This document shows, piece after piece, positions 35,346 to 44,187 of a DNA stretch of 64,000 bases. This stretch comes from Streptomyces sp. S465 (GTDB taxonomy: Bacteria; Actinomycetota; Actinomycetes; Streptomycetales; Streptomycetaceae). The stretch spans positions 5,016,001 through 5,080,000 of the forward strand of contig NZ_CP114036.1 in assembly GCF_026898115.1 (NCBI RefSeq), in the 5' to 3' direction. The notes below the pieces were generated by a model that had not been told where the DNA came from, made no database searches, and saw only the letters and a program-made list of their open reading frames with translations. Position numbers and translations under genes: made by a program. The first letter of the stretch is position 1. Every line of letters begins with the position of its first letter.

Positions 35346-36515
35346 TCAAGGTCCGTGCGGCAGCATGAGGCTCCACGCCTCGGCCAGGACCGTCCAGGTG
35401 CGGCTGCGGACCGGGCCCCGGACCAGCGCGTCCGCGTGATAGTGGAAGTCCTGGCCGGAGACGGTGACGGCCCGCGCCCGGGTGCGCAGCGGACCGTCCG
35501 CGGCGTGCGGATGGACCACGACCTCGGCCAGTCCGCCGCCCGGTGCCGCCGTCGAGACCGAGACCCGTTCCACCGGCCGGTCCAGATCGGTCAGCAGCAC
35601 CCCGTCCGCCTCGATCCGCAGCCGCTGTGGCGGCGGATGCGCCGGCCGCCGGGCGCCGCCGGCCAGCCCGATCATGGGGAGCGAGAGCAATGTCAGGGCG
35701 GTGCGGGCGGTACGGGCCGCCGGGGTCCACCACGGCCGGTGGCCGTCGCCCTCCGGAGCGCCGCCCCGCGGACCGTGGCCGGGCGGGTCCCCGCTGTCCT
35801 TGCCGTCACGATCCGGGTGGTCGTGGCGGTCGTGCCGGCCGTCGTGGTCATGGTCATGGTCGTGGTCGCAGGGGGCGCAGGGGTCGCAGTGGCAGTCCCG
35901 GCCCCTGGCCGCGCCGCCGTGCGGGCCCTGACCGTGCCCGCCCGTTCCGCCTGGTCCGCCCGGCCCGGCCGTTCCATCCGGTCCGGCCGGTCCGGCCGTC
36001 GTGCCGCATCCGTCGGCCGGGGTCCCGTGCGCACCGTAAGGAGTGAGTCCGGAGGGGATGCGCAGCCCGCCGAGGACCACCCCGCCGCTCTCGTCCACCA
36101 GCAGATCCCGCGGGCGCGCGACCCCGTCGAGGACCGTACGGGCCGCGGTGACCGTGTCCGTCGGCACCCCGAGCGAATGGGCCAGGGCGATCGTCGCGGA
36201 GCCCCCGACCGGGACCACCGACAGCGTCGCGTCCGCGAGCTCCCGGCGCCGGTGCAGCAGTTCCACGATCCGCAGCAGGGCGCGGTCGTCGCCCACCACC
36301 ACCGGGCGGCGGGTGCCCCGGCGGGCCAGTGCCCGCTCGACTTCCTCAGGGCCGTCCGGCAGGCAGATTTTCGTCGGCGCGCCCGCGCACAGCACATCTT
36401 TCGCGATCCGCACCGACTCCCCGTCTGTTCGCCGGGCATGGGGGTCGATGACGATGAGCAGCGGGCGCTGCCGGACGGTGTCCGGTGCGGGGGGCCGGGG
36501 ATCTGGAGCCGACAC
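35346..36515 (-). CDS. Diacylglycerol-kinase-family protein
   Basis: This 389-residue protein has the lipid-kinase-like fold: LLIVIDPHARRTDGESVRIAKDV, VVVGDDRALLRIVELLH, then VVPVGGSATIALAHSLGVPTD (equivalent to the GTGNDxA motif). The expected Gly-Thr-Gly-Asn-Asp is altered to Gly-Gly-Ser-Ala-Thr, so kinase activity is uncertain. The C-terminal beta-sandwich contains RLRIEADGVLLTDLDRPVERV. Between them lies an inserted Gly/Pro loop and a His/Asp/Cys-rich run (about 207-245; CHCDPCAPCDHDHDHDHDG), possibly metal-binding. The GTG at 36515 follows GAGGAAGG. It is divergent from purA. Confidence 0.8.
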   Translation of the reverse strand: MSAPDPRPPAPDTVRQRPLLIVIDPHARRTDGESVRIAKDVLCAGAPTKICLPDGPEEVERALARRGTRRPVVVGDDRALLRIVELLHRRRELADATLSVVPVGGSATIALAHSLGVPTDTVTAARTVLDGVARPRDLLVDESGGVVLGGLRIPSGLTPYGAHGTPADGCGTTAGPAGPDGTAGPGGPGGTGGHGQGPHGGAARGRDCHCDPCAPCDHDHDHDHDGRHDRHDHPDRDGKDSGDPPGHGPRGGAPEGDGHRPWWTPAARTARTALTLLSLPMIGLAGGARRPAHPPPQRLRIEADGVLLTDLDRPVERVSVSTAAPGGGLAEVVVHPHAADGPLRTRARAVTVSGQDFHYHADALVRGPVRSRTWTVLAEAWSLMLPHGP

Positions 36516-36548
36516 CTCGGTCCTTCCTCAGGTAATCTCTCGGTGCAA

Positions 36549-36577
36549 GAGCCCCTGTCGCTGTTGCGCCAGGGGCT
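36549..36577 (+). promoter_or_regulatory. Hairpin in the purA leader
   Basis: AGCCCCTG/CAGGGGCT with a 12-nt loop, then TCGTC, lies about 93 bp before the purA start. It may be an attenuator, or a terminator of upstream readthrough. Confidence 0.45.
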
Positions 36578-36610
36578 TCGTCTATCCGGGGCACCGGTTC
36601 GACGGCTCTT

Positions 36611-36630
36611 GTGGTGGCGTACGTCACCAC
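36611..36630. promoter_or_regulatory. Imperfect 20-bp palindrome upstream of purA
   Basis: GTGGTGGCGTACGTCACCAC has one mismatched base pair (seen at two symmetric positions) and lies 40 bp before the purA start. It may be an operator or leader hairpin; no regulator is identified. Confidence 0.4.
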
Positions 36631-36669
36631 GCACGTTGGACATGCCCCGCCCGGAAGGGGTGTACGCCT

Positions 36670-37953
36670 GTGCCCGCACTTGTGCTGCTCGGTGCTCAGT
36701 GGGGTGATGAGGGCAAGGGAAAGGCCACCGATCTGCTCGGCGGCTCGGTGGACTATGTAGTGCGTTACCAGGGCGGTAACAACGCGGGCCACACCGTGGT
36801 CGTCGGCGACCAGAAGTACGCGCTGCACCTCCTCCCGTCCGGAATCCTCTCGCCCGGGTGTACCCCGGTCATCGGCAACGGCGTCGTCGTGGACCCGGCG
36901 GTCCTGCTCTCCGAGCTGAGCGGACTGAACGAGCGCGGCGTCGACACGTCCAAGCTGCTGATCAGCGGTAACGCCCATCTGATCACGCCGTATCACACGA
37001 CCCTCGACAAGGTGTCGGAACGATTCCTCGGCAAGCGGAAGATCGGCACCACCGGTCGCGGTATCGGCCCGGCCTACGCGGACAAGATCAACCGTGTGGG
37101 CATCCGGGTCCAGGACCTCTTCGACGAGTCGATCCTGCGGCAGAAGGTCGAGGCGGCCCTGGACTCCAAGAACCAGGTGCTCGCCAAGCTCTACAACCGC
37201 CGCGCCATCGCGGCCGAGCAGGTCGTCGAGGAGCTGCTGGGCTACGCGGACCAGCTCAGTGGCTATGTCACCGACACCACCCTGGTGCTCAACAACGCCA
37301 TCGACCAGGGCCAGGTCGTCCTCTTCGAGGGCGGTCAGGGCACGCTGCTCGACGTCGACCACGGCACGTACCCCTTCGTCACCTCCTCCAACCCGACCGC
37401 GGGCGGCGCCTGCACCGGCACCGGAGTGGGCCCGACCAAGATCAACCGCGTGATCGGCATCCTGAAGGCGTACACCACCCGCGTCGGCGCGGGCCCGTTC
37501 CCCACGGAGCTGCACGACGAGGACGGCGAGAAGCTGCGCACGATCGGCGGCGAGCGGGGCGTGACCACCGGGCGCGACCGGCGCTGCGGCTGGTTCGACG
37601 CGGTCATCGCGCGCTACGCGACCCGGGTCAACGGCCTGACCGACTTCTTCCTCACCAAGCTCGACGTGCTCACCGGCTGGGAGCGGATCCCGGTCTGCGT
37701 CGCGTACGAGATCGACGGCAAGCGGGTCGAGGAGCTGCCGTACAGCCAGACGGACTTCCACCACGCCAAGCCGATCTACGAGACGCTGCCGGGCTGGTCG
37801 GAGGACATCACCCAGGCCAAGACCTTCGACGAGCTGCCGAAGAACGCGCAGAAGTACGTCCAGGCGCTGGAGGAGATGTCGGGCGCCCCGATCTCGGCGA
37901 TCGGCGTCGGGCCGGGCCGCGACGAGACCATCCAGATCAACTCGTTCCTCTGA
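36670..37953 (+). CDS. purA: Adenylosuccinate synthetase
   Basis: PurA joins IMP and aspartate using GTP, the first committed step from IMP to AMP. The 427-residue sequence starts ALVLLGAQWGDEGKGKATDLL, with the GDEGKGK P-loop and catalytic Asp. It contains GGNNAGHTVVV (catalytic His), IGTTGRGIGPAYADK, FEGGQGTLLDVDHGTYPFVTSSN, and the GTP-specificity KLDVLTGW near the end. The GTG at 36670 matches the usual N-terminus. It stands alone with its own leader elements and is convergent with the two kinase genes. Confidence 0.98.
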   Translation: MPALVLLGAQWGDEGKGKATDLLGGSVDYVVRYQGGNNAGHTVVVGDQKYALHLLPSGILSPGCTPVIGNGVVVDPAVLLSELSGLNERGVDTSKLLISGNAHLITPYHTTLDKVSERFLGKRKIGTTGRGIGPAYADKINRVGIRVQDLFDESILRQKVEAALDSKNQVLAKLYNRRAIAAEQVVEELLGYADQLSGYVTDTTLVLNNAIDQGQVVLFEGGQGTLLDVDHGTYPFVTSSNPTAGGACTGTGVGPTKINRVIGILKAYTTRVGAGPFPTELHDEDGEKLRTIGGERGVTTGRDRRCGWFDAVIARYATRVNGLTDFFLTKLDVLTGWERIPVCVAYEIDGKRVEELPYSQTDFHHAKPIYETLPGWSEDITQAKTFDELPKNAQKYVQALEEMSGAPISAIGVGPGRDETIQINSFL

Positions 37954-38020
37954 GACCCCGGTGGGGTACCGGTGGCGGTCCCGGTGAGGCCCCGGTGGGG
38001 GCGTGGCCCGCGCGCCGGCG

Positions 38021-39841
38021 TCAGTGTGCCGCGGGCGGGCCGAACACCCCGGCGGGCTGCTGCGGCAGGCCGACGGGCTGGGCGGCCCGCCGCTCCTGCA
38101 TCTTGGTGATCCGCCGTACCACGACGAAGGCCAGCAGCCCCGCGAGGATGCCGATGCCGTCGTCGACGATGTCGAGGATGGCGGCGGGCCGCTTGTCGTC
38201 GAGGCCCTCGCCGACGAGGTCACCGCTCCCGGTCACCGGGGTGAGCAGGAACATCAGCACGAAGAACGTCCACCACCAGTGCAGTACGGCGCGTCCGCGG
38301 CGCCCGGTGCCGGGGGGAGTGCTGGCGGTCCAGATGTCATTGGCGATCTGCTTGGGCAGCCACAGCTGGGCGATCGGGATGAACCAGGCGCCCACGGCGT
38401 AGCCGCTGCCGAACCGCAGCCGGCCGACGTTGAGCACCGTGGCGTTGATGTACGCGATGCGGAACCAGATCAGCCACAGCACCATGACCACCACCACGCT
38501 GAGGCGGATGCCGGTGCCCATCGCGTCGACCGCGTCCTTACGGTTGGCGACCGCCTCGGAGCCGATCGCGCCGGCGTCGTGGCCGAAGTACGCGTCCAGC
38601 AGCGCGAAGTTCAACGACATGTCGACCAGGGTCAGCGCCAGCCAGATGCCGAACATGCTCAGCAAGGCGTTGGCCAGACCGCGGATCGGCCTTAGCTGCG
38701 CGCCCGAGGACGGGTAGCCGACCGGTGTCTGATAGCCGCCCTGCCAGGGCTGGCTCGGCTGCGGTACGGGCCCCGCGGAGCCGCTCATCGGGTACCCGGG
38801 CGCCTGGGGCGTCGCGTACGCGGACGGTGTGGCGTACGCGGACGGGCCGGGCGGTGTGTGCGGGCCGAGCTGCGGGTGGGCGTACGGCGAGGGGCCCTGC
38901 ACCGGCGCCGTGGCGTTGGGCTGCGCGTTCTCCGCCTCCACCTCCAGCAGTTGGAGCGCGTCCCGCCCCAGCCGGGCGAGCAGTCCGCCCGGCAGCCAGG
39001 GCTCGCCGTCATCGGCCACCGGCTGGGTGGCGGCGACCAGGTCGTCCACCGAGGGCCGCTTGGCCGGGTCCTTCTGCAGGCACGCGGTGACCAGCCCGCG
39101 CGCCCCCTCGGGGAGCCCCGTCAGATCGGGCTCCTCCTGGGCTATTCGGTACATCAGCGCGTGGATACCGCTGTCCAGGTTGCCGAACGGCTGACGTCCG
39201 GTGGCGGCGAACGCCAGCACCGAGCCGAGGCAGAAGACATCGCTCGCGGCGGTGACCGGTTCGCCGCGCACCTGCTCGGGCGACATGAACCCGGGCGATC
39301 CGACCACCGCCCCGGTCATCGTCAGATTGCCGCCCGTGGTGGTGCCCACGGCGTCCAGGGCGCGCGCGATGCCGAAGTCGATGACGCGGGGGCCGTCGAT
39401 GGTGATGAGGATGTTGGACGGCTTGAGGTCGCGGTGGACCAGCCCGGCGTTGTGGATGTCGCGCAGCGCGAGGGACAGTCCGTTCGCCAGGATGCGCAGC
39501 GAGTGCTCCGGCAGCGCCCCGAAGTCCTCGGCGACGACGCTGTGCAGGGACGGGCCGCCGATGTAGCCGGTGGCCACCCAGGGCACCTCGGCGTCGGTGT
39601 CGGCGTCGAGCACGGGCGCGGTCCACTGGCCGCCGACTCGTCTCGCCGCTTCGACTTCCCGCTTGAAGCGGCCGCGGAAGTCGGCCTGGCGTGCGAGTTC
39701 GGCTTGTACGAGCTTCACTGCGACGGTGCGGCCGCGGGCGGAGCGGGCGAGATAGACCCGGCCCATTCCGCCCTCGCCGAGCTTGCCGAGCAGTCGGTAC
39801 TCGCCGATCCACCGCGGGTCCTGGGCCCCGAGGTTCTCCAT
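38021..39841 (-). CDS. Ser/Thr protein kinase fused to a four-helix DUF4328-like membrane domain
   Basis: This 606-residue protein has an N-terminal Hanks-type kinase (about 14-285): glycine loop LGEGGMGRVYLA, lysine in VAVKLVQ, catalytic VHRDLKPSNIL, VIDFGIARAL (DFG), and SPEQVRGEP. A Pro/Tyr/Ala linker (about 300-380, repeated SAYATP) precedes a C-terminal domain with four helices (LSMFGIWLALTLVDMSLNF, LSVVVVMVLWLIWFRIAYI, ...WWWTFFVLMFLLTPVTG) that resembles DUF4328. The kinase lies inside the cell; the membrane domain may sense or anchor. It is downstream of, and similar to, the kinase gene at 39892-42972. Confidence 0.9.
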   Translation of the reverse strand: MENLGAQDPRWIGEYRLLGKLGEGGMGRVYLARSARGRTVAVKLVQAELARQADFRGRFKREVEAARRVGGQWTAPVLDADTDAEVPWVATGYIGGPSLHSVVAEDFGALPEHSLRILANGLSLALRDIHNAGLVHRDLKPSNILITIDGPRVIDFGIARALDAVGTTTGGNLTMTGAVVGSPGFMSPEQVRGEPVTAASDVFCLGSVLAFAATGRQPFGNLDSGIHALMYRIAQEEPDLTGLPEGARGLVTACLQKDPAKRPSVDDLVAATQPVADDGEPWLPGGLLARLGRDALQLLEVEAENAQPNATAPVQGPSPYAHPQLGPHTPPGPSAYATPSAYATPQAPGYPMSGSAGPVPQPSQPWQGGYQTPVGYPSSGAQLRPIRGLANALLSMFGIWLALTLVDMSLNFALLDAYFGHDAGAIGSEAVANRKDAVDAMGTGIRLSVVVVMVLWLIWFRIAYINATVLNVGRLRFGSGYAVGAWFIPIAQLWLPKQIANDIWTASTPPGTGRRGRAVLHWWWTFFVLMFLLTPVTGSGDLVGEGLDDKRPAAILDIVDDGIGILAGLLAFVVVRRITKMQERRAAQPVGLPQQPAGVFGPPAAH

Positions 39842-39891
39842 CGCGGTGTGGCTCCTGTCCCTGTGCCGATAGTCCCTTGCCGATCGGCCGA

Positions 39892-42800
39892 TCAGTCGAG
39901 GCGGGTGAACGTCTGTGTCATCGTCTCATCGCTGTAGTCGTCCGGATCGTCATATTCCACACGCAGCTTGTCATGTCCTGAAGACGTGAAGGTCAGTGAC
40001 GTGCCGGGACCGCACAGATCTTTGGGGGTGCCCCCAGTGAATTTCGAGGGGCTGAGGACGAGCCCCTTCTCCACCGAGACCAGCACCCGGTCACCCTCGC
40101 AGTGGTACTTCTTGCTGTCCGCGACGTCCTGGGCCACCACGGTGCCGACCGCGCCCTGTTTGACGGTGATCTTCAAGGTGGCGTCGGGCTTTCCGAACGC
40201 GTCCTTGGCCAGCCAGGTGCCCACGTAGGTGTCGGGGATCGGCTTGCCCCCGCTCTTCGAGGGGCGCAGCGTCGCCTCGGAGGAGCCGTTCGGGACGCTC
40301 CACGCGAGGGTGCCGTCGTCGCCTATCCGCAGGGTCTGCTCGCCGACGGCGCTGCAACTGTCCTCGGGAATGCTGGTGGTGACGTCCTCGTCCTCGATGA
40401 GGAGCAGGTTGTCCGCCGACTTGAGCTTGGCGGAGTCCTGGCAGAACGAGTCCGAGTCGGAGGTCAGGGTCTCGGCGACGAACGAACCGACCGGGCCCTG
40501 GGAGAGGACGACCCGGCGGATCTTGCCGGTGGGCTCGCCGTCCTCCTTGATCTCGCCCTCCCAGGCGCCCAGATACTCGGTGGGCACATCGCCGGTCGTC
40601 TCCAGCTTGGTCCCGGACGGACCGGGCGAGGGACCGCCGGAGGGGGTCTGGGAGCCGGACGGGTCCGCGGTGCCGGGCGGGGTGTGGGTCATCGTGTCGT
40701 AGTCGGGCTTGGCCTGGTCGCCCTCGTCATCGTTCCCCTTGACCACGACGAGGGCGGCGACGCCCGCGATGAGCAGCGTGGCGACGGCCGCCGAGACGAC
40801 GATGAGCGTCTTACGGCGCCGCCGCTTGGGCTGCTGCGGAGCGGCTCCCCCGGGCCCGCTCGGTCCGCCTGGCGCGCCTGGTCCACTTGGTGCGCCCGGT
40901 CCGCCGAAGCCGGCGGAGGGTGTCGCGGCGGCCTGGCCCTGGGCGGTTCCGAACGAGGTGACGTCGGGCGGCCCGAAGGCGTGCGGCGTCTGGGCACCGC
41001 CGCCGTCCGCCGCGACGGCCTGCGGCGGCGCGGCGTTCGGCGGGTAGCCGTACGCCCCGGGGGCCTGCGCACCGGGGGCCGCCCCGGCGTAGGGGCCGGC
41101 GGAACCGGGCTGCTGGGAAGCTCCGGCGGCCGCCCCTGCCTGCGGCGGTGCGGGGTGCCCGGCGGCGCCATGCCCTGCGTCGGATGACGGCGCCCCGGCC
41201 TGCTCGGCGGCGTAGGGGTTGCCGGAGCCGGGCTGGCCGGGCGCCGCCGCGTCCGCGCCGGACGGTCCGCCGGGCGTCGCGGGTGCGGCCGCGTACGGTG
41301 CGCCGTGCCCCGGTGCGCCCCGGTCCGGCCCGGCCCCGCCGGGCGAGCCGGGTGGCGTGGCGGCTGCTCCGGGGGCCGCCCCGGCGTGCGCGGCGCCCGC
41401 CACCGGTGCGGCGGCGGGGTGACCCGGAGTCGCCTGGTTCGCGCCTGGGCCCGAGGGGCCCGCTTGCGGTGCGGCGTCCGGCTCCCCACCGGGCCGTGGT
41501 GTGGCGGACGGCGCCCCGGACCGGCCCGGGGCGCCGTGGTCCGGGCCCGCCTGCCCGGCGGCCTGTCGCGGGTCGGGCGACGGCGCACCGGCGTTGCCGT
41601 GGCTCGCCGCGCCCTGGCCTGCGGCTGCCTGCGGCGTGGCGGACGGCCCGGCGGGCGTCGCGGGTGCGGCGGGGTACGGGGTGCCGGGTCCCGGTGCGCC
41701 CTGGCCCGGACCGGCCTGTGGTCCGGGGGCCTGCCCGGGGCTGGACGGTGGCGTACTGGCGTGCGGTCCGCCGGGTGCCGCGGGCCCGGCGGCCCCCGCG
41801 CCCGCCTGGCTCGCGGCGGTCTGGCCGCCGGGCTGCCCCGCACCGGCCGGCCCCGGCCCCGGCCCCGCCGACGGCGGGGCGGACGGCGCCGGGGGAAGGG
41901 GCGCGGCCGAGGGGAGGGGCGGTGCGGTGGGCGGTGGCGGCGTGGGGGGTTCCGCCGGGGCCAAGGGGTACGACGTGGCCGACGGCGGCGCGGAGGGCGG
42001 CGGCGGTACGGCGGGGCCCGCCGCACCGGCCCCGGGCGGTACGGCCGGCCGCGCGGGCATCCCCGGCCCGGCGGGCGTCTCCACCTCGAGGAGTTGCACC
42101 GCATGCCGTCCGAGCTGGGCGACGAGCCCGCCGGGCAGCCACGGCTCGGCGTCGTCGTCCGGGCCGGCCGTGCGTTCCAGCAGCGCCTCCAGCGAGGGCC
42201 GGTCGTCCGGGGACTTCTTCAGGCAGTCGGTGACGAGCGCGTGCAGCCCCTCCGGGAGCCCCTCCAGGTCCGGCTCCTCCTGCGCGATGCGGTACATCAC
42301 CGCGTGCACACCGCTGTCGGCCGTGCCGAAGGGCTGCCGTCCGGTCGCCGCGTAGGCGAGCACCGAGCCGAGGCAGAAGACGTCGCTGGCCGGGGTGACC
42401 CGCTCGCCGCGCACCTGCTCGGGCGACATGAACCCGGGCGATCCGACGACGGCGCCGCTGCGCGTGAGGATGCCGTCGGTGACGGTCTCCAGCGCCCGCG
42501 CGATGCCGAAGTCGATGACGCGCGGACCGTCGATGGTGACCAGGACGTTGGAGGGTTTGAGGTCACGGTGGACCAGACCGGCGTCGTGGATGTCGTGGAG
42601 GGCCTGGGTGAGGCCGTGGCCCAGGATGCGGACGGTCCGCTCGGGGAGCGGACCGGACTCGGAGACGACCGCGTGCAGCGAGGGCCCGGCAATGTAGCCG
42701 GTGGCGACCCACGGGGTGGCGGCCTCGGTGTCGGCGTCCAGCACCGGCGCGGTCCAGGTGCCCCCGACCCGCTGCGCGGCCCGCACTTCCTGTTTGAACC

Positions 42801-42972
42801 GCCGCCGGAACTCGGCCTGTTGGGCGAGTTCGGTCTGGACGAGCTTCACCGCCACCGTGCGGCCGCGTGACGAATGGGCCAGGAACACCCGGCCCATACC
42901 ACCTGCGCCAAGGCGCCGCAGCAGCCGGTAGTCACCGATCCAGCGAGGGTCCTCCGCCCCCAGTTCTTGCAT
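39892..42972 (-). CDS. Large Ser/Thr protein kinase with Pro/Ala/Gly linker and extracytoplasmic domain
   Basis: This 1026-residue protein starts with a complete kinase domain (about 14-280; LGAGGMGRVFLAHS, VAVKLVQTE, VHRDLKPSNVL, VIDFGIARAL) very like its neighbour. A 400-residue low-complexity linker (about 300-715) rich in Pro, Ala and Gly follows. One membrane helix (about 745-768, TLIVVSAAVATLLIAGVAALVVV) leads to an external part of about 250 residues with repeated beta-type units (EYLGAWEGEIKEDGEPTG and TYVGTWLAKDAFGKPDATL), and paired cysteines. There are no PASTA repeats. The two halves of the external part may be a duplicated domain that senses a ligand outside. Confidence 0.92.
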   Translation of the reverse strand: MQELGAEDPRWIGDYRLLRRLGAGGMGRVFLAHSSRGRTVAVKLVQTELAQQAEFRRRFKQEVRAAQRVGGTWTAPVLDADTEAATPWVATGYIAGPSLHAVVSESGPLPERTVRILGHGLTQALHDIHDAGLVHRDLKPSNVLVTIDGPRVIDFGIARALETVTDGILTRSGAVVGSPGFMSPEQVRGERVTPASDVFCLGSVLAYAATGRQPFGTADSGVHAVMYRIAQEEPDLEGLPEGLHALVTDCLKKSPDDRPSLEALLERTAGPDDDAEPWLPGGLVAQLGRHAVQLLEVETPAGPGMPARPAVPPGAGAAGPAVPPPPSAPPSATSYPLAPAEPPTPPPPTAPPLPSAAPLPPAPSAPPSAGPGPGPAGAGQPGGQTAASQAGAGAAGPAAPGGPHASTPPSSPGQAPGPQAGPGQGAPGPGTPYPAAPATPAGPSATPQAAAGQGAASHGNAGAPSPDPRQAAGQAGPDHGAPGRSGAPSATPRPGGEPDAAPQAGPSGPGANQATPGHPAAAPVAGAAHAGAAPGAAATPPGSPGGAGPDRGAPGHGAPYAAAPATPGGPSGADAAAPGQPGSGNPYAAEQAGAPSSDAGHGAAGHPAPPQAGAAAGASQQPGSAGPYAGAAPGAQAPGAYGYPPNAAPPQAVAADGGGAQTPHAFGPPDVTSFGTAQGQAAATPSAGFGGPGAPSGPGAPGGPSGPGGAAPQQPKRRRRKTLIVVSAAVATLLIAGVAALVVVKGNDDEGDQAKPDYDTMTHTPPGTADPSGSQTPSGGPSPGPSGTKLETTGDVPTEYLGAWEGEIKEDGEPTGKIRRVVLSQGPVGSFVAETLTSDSDSFCQDSAKLKSADNLLLIEDEDVTTSIPEDSCSAVGEQTLRIGDDGTLAWSVPNGSSEATLRPSKSGGKPIPDTYVGTWLAKDAFGKPDATLKITVKQGAVGTVVAQDVADSKKYHCEGDRVLVSVEKGLVLSPSKFTGGTPKDLCGPGTSLTFTSSGHDKLRVEYDDPDDYSDETMTQTFTRLD

Positions 42973-43270
42973 GCGTCGATCGTCCCTTCCCCTGAATCCC
43001 CCTGATCAGCCCCCTGGAGAGAATAAGGGCGGCTGAGAGCGAAGTGGACGACGCGGACGATCCGTTATCGGTTCCGTATCCGTCCTGTGTCGCGGCCGAC
43101 GCGGATGCGGCGCGGCCGCCCCGGACCCCGGGTGGGCCGCGCCGGTGCGGTCCGTCTTCCGGCCGTTGCCCGTTTGCCGTCCAGTCGGTGCCCGACCGCC
43201 GCCTGGTGTGTGCCCGGCGTAGACCACCGCCGTACTCTGCGTGTTTCGCGCACGACCCTCGCATATCGTG

Positions 43271-43289
43271 ATGCGAAGGCCGTTCGCAT
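43271..43289. promoter_or_regulatory. Inverted repeat upstream of the GntR gene
   Basis: ATGCGAA-GGCCG-TTCGCAT is a perfect 7-bp inverted repeat with a 5-bp spacer, 37 bp before the GntR start. It is a candidate self-operator. The rest of the 42973-43325 gap holds no gene; it includes the promoter of the leftward kinase. Confidence 0.55.
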
Positions 43290-43325
43290 TCATACACCGA
43301 CGGCCGTGGAAGGAGACGGTCCTCG

Positions 43326-44060
43326 ATGCCCGTGCCCGGCGCCAGCCCGGTCAAGCGGAACACCCTGCGGCAGCAGATCGCCGACGCGCTCTGCGACGAG
43401 GTGCTCGCGGGCAGGCTCCCTGCGGGGCGCCAGTTCACCGTCAAGGAGATCGCCGAGCAGTACGGCGTCTCCGCGACCCCGGTCCGGGAGGCGCTGCTGG
43501 ACCTGTGCTCCCAGGGGCTGCTCGATGTCGAGGAGCATCGCGGCTTCAGGGTCCACGAGTTCACCATCGAGGACTTCCGGTACATGGTCGACGCCCGCAC
43601 GATGGTGGTCGAGGGGGTCTTCCGGCACTACGTCGACCAGACGCTGCGCGCCATGACCCCGCAGGCGCTGGCCTCGGTGCGGCGACGGGCGCAGGAGGCC
43701 GAGCGGGCCGCCCGCTCCGGTGACCTGGACGTTCTCATCGGCTACGACCTGCGCTTCTGGCGGGAGATCTGCGGTCTGGTCGGCAATCCGTACGTGTTGG
43801 ACTTCCTCCAGCGGCTGCGGGTGCAGACCTGGGTCTTCACGGTGCCGTATCTGCGCCGCGTACCCGATCTGCGCGGCATGCTGTGGGCGGGCCACCGCGA
43901 GTTGATGGAGGCGGTCACCCGCGGGGATCCCGAGGATTCCGAGCGGCTGATATCGGCGTACAACGCGCATTTCCGTGCGCTGATCGAGCAGTTGGTGGCG
44001 GGTGAGGAGACACGCTCGCGGACCGAGCCGGGAGCCGGGCCAGGGGCCGACTCCCCGTGA
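43326..44060 (+). CDS. GntR-family regulator (FCD type)
   Basis: This 244-residue repressor-type protein has a winged helix at about 10-75 (LRQQIADALCDEVLAGRLPAG, FTVKEIAEQYGVSATPVREALLDLCSQGLL). An all-helical FCD ligand domain lies at about 85-225 (DARTMVVEGVFRHYVDQTL, DLRFWREICGLVGNPYVLDFLQRLR, GHRELMEAVTRGDPEDSERLISAYNAHF). Metal-binding residues of FCD domains appear in part (Asp/His). The ligand is not known and no metabolic operon is attached; the inverted repeat just upstream suggests autoregulation. Confidence 0.92.
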   Translation: MPVPGASPVKRNTLRQQIADALCDEVLAGRLPAGRQFTVKEIAEQYGVSATPVREALLDLCSQGLLDVEEHRGFRVHEFTIEDFRYMVDARTMVVEGVFRHYVDQTLRAMTPQALASVRRRAQEAERAARSGDLDVLIGYDLRFWREICGLVGNPYVLDFLQRLRVQTWVFTVPYLRRVPDLRGMLWAGHRELMEAVTRGDPEDSERLISAYNAHFRALIEQLVAGEETRSRTEPGAGPGADSP

Positions 44061-44187
44061 GGTCCCCCTGAGGTCCCCCTGACCTCCCCCCGATCTCCCC
44101 TGTCCGCGTCCAGCACTCTTCGCGCCGCGTACGCGGGGCATTACGCTGGGCCGACCATCGACCGTACGGATACGAGAGTGAGATCGC

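Noticed and set aside
40102..42870. Rightward open frames opposite the large kinase
   Set aside because: They arise from the Pro/Ala/Gly linker DNA, which is open in all frames; no start signal or domain.
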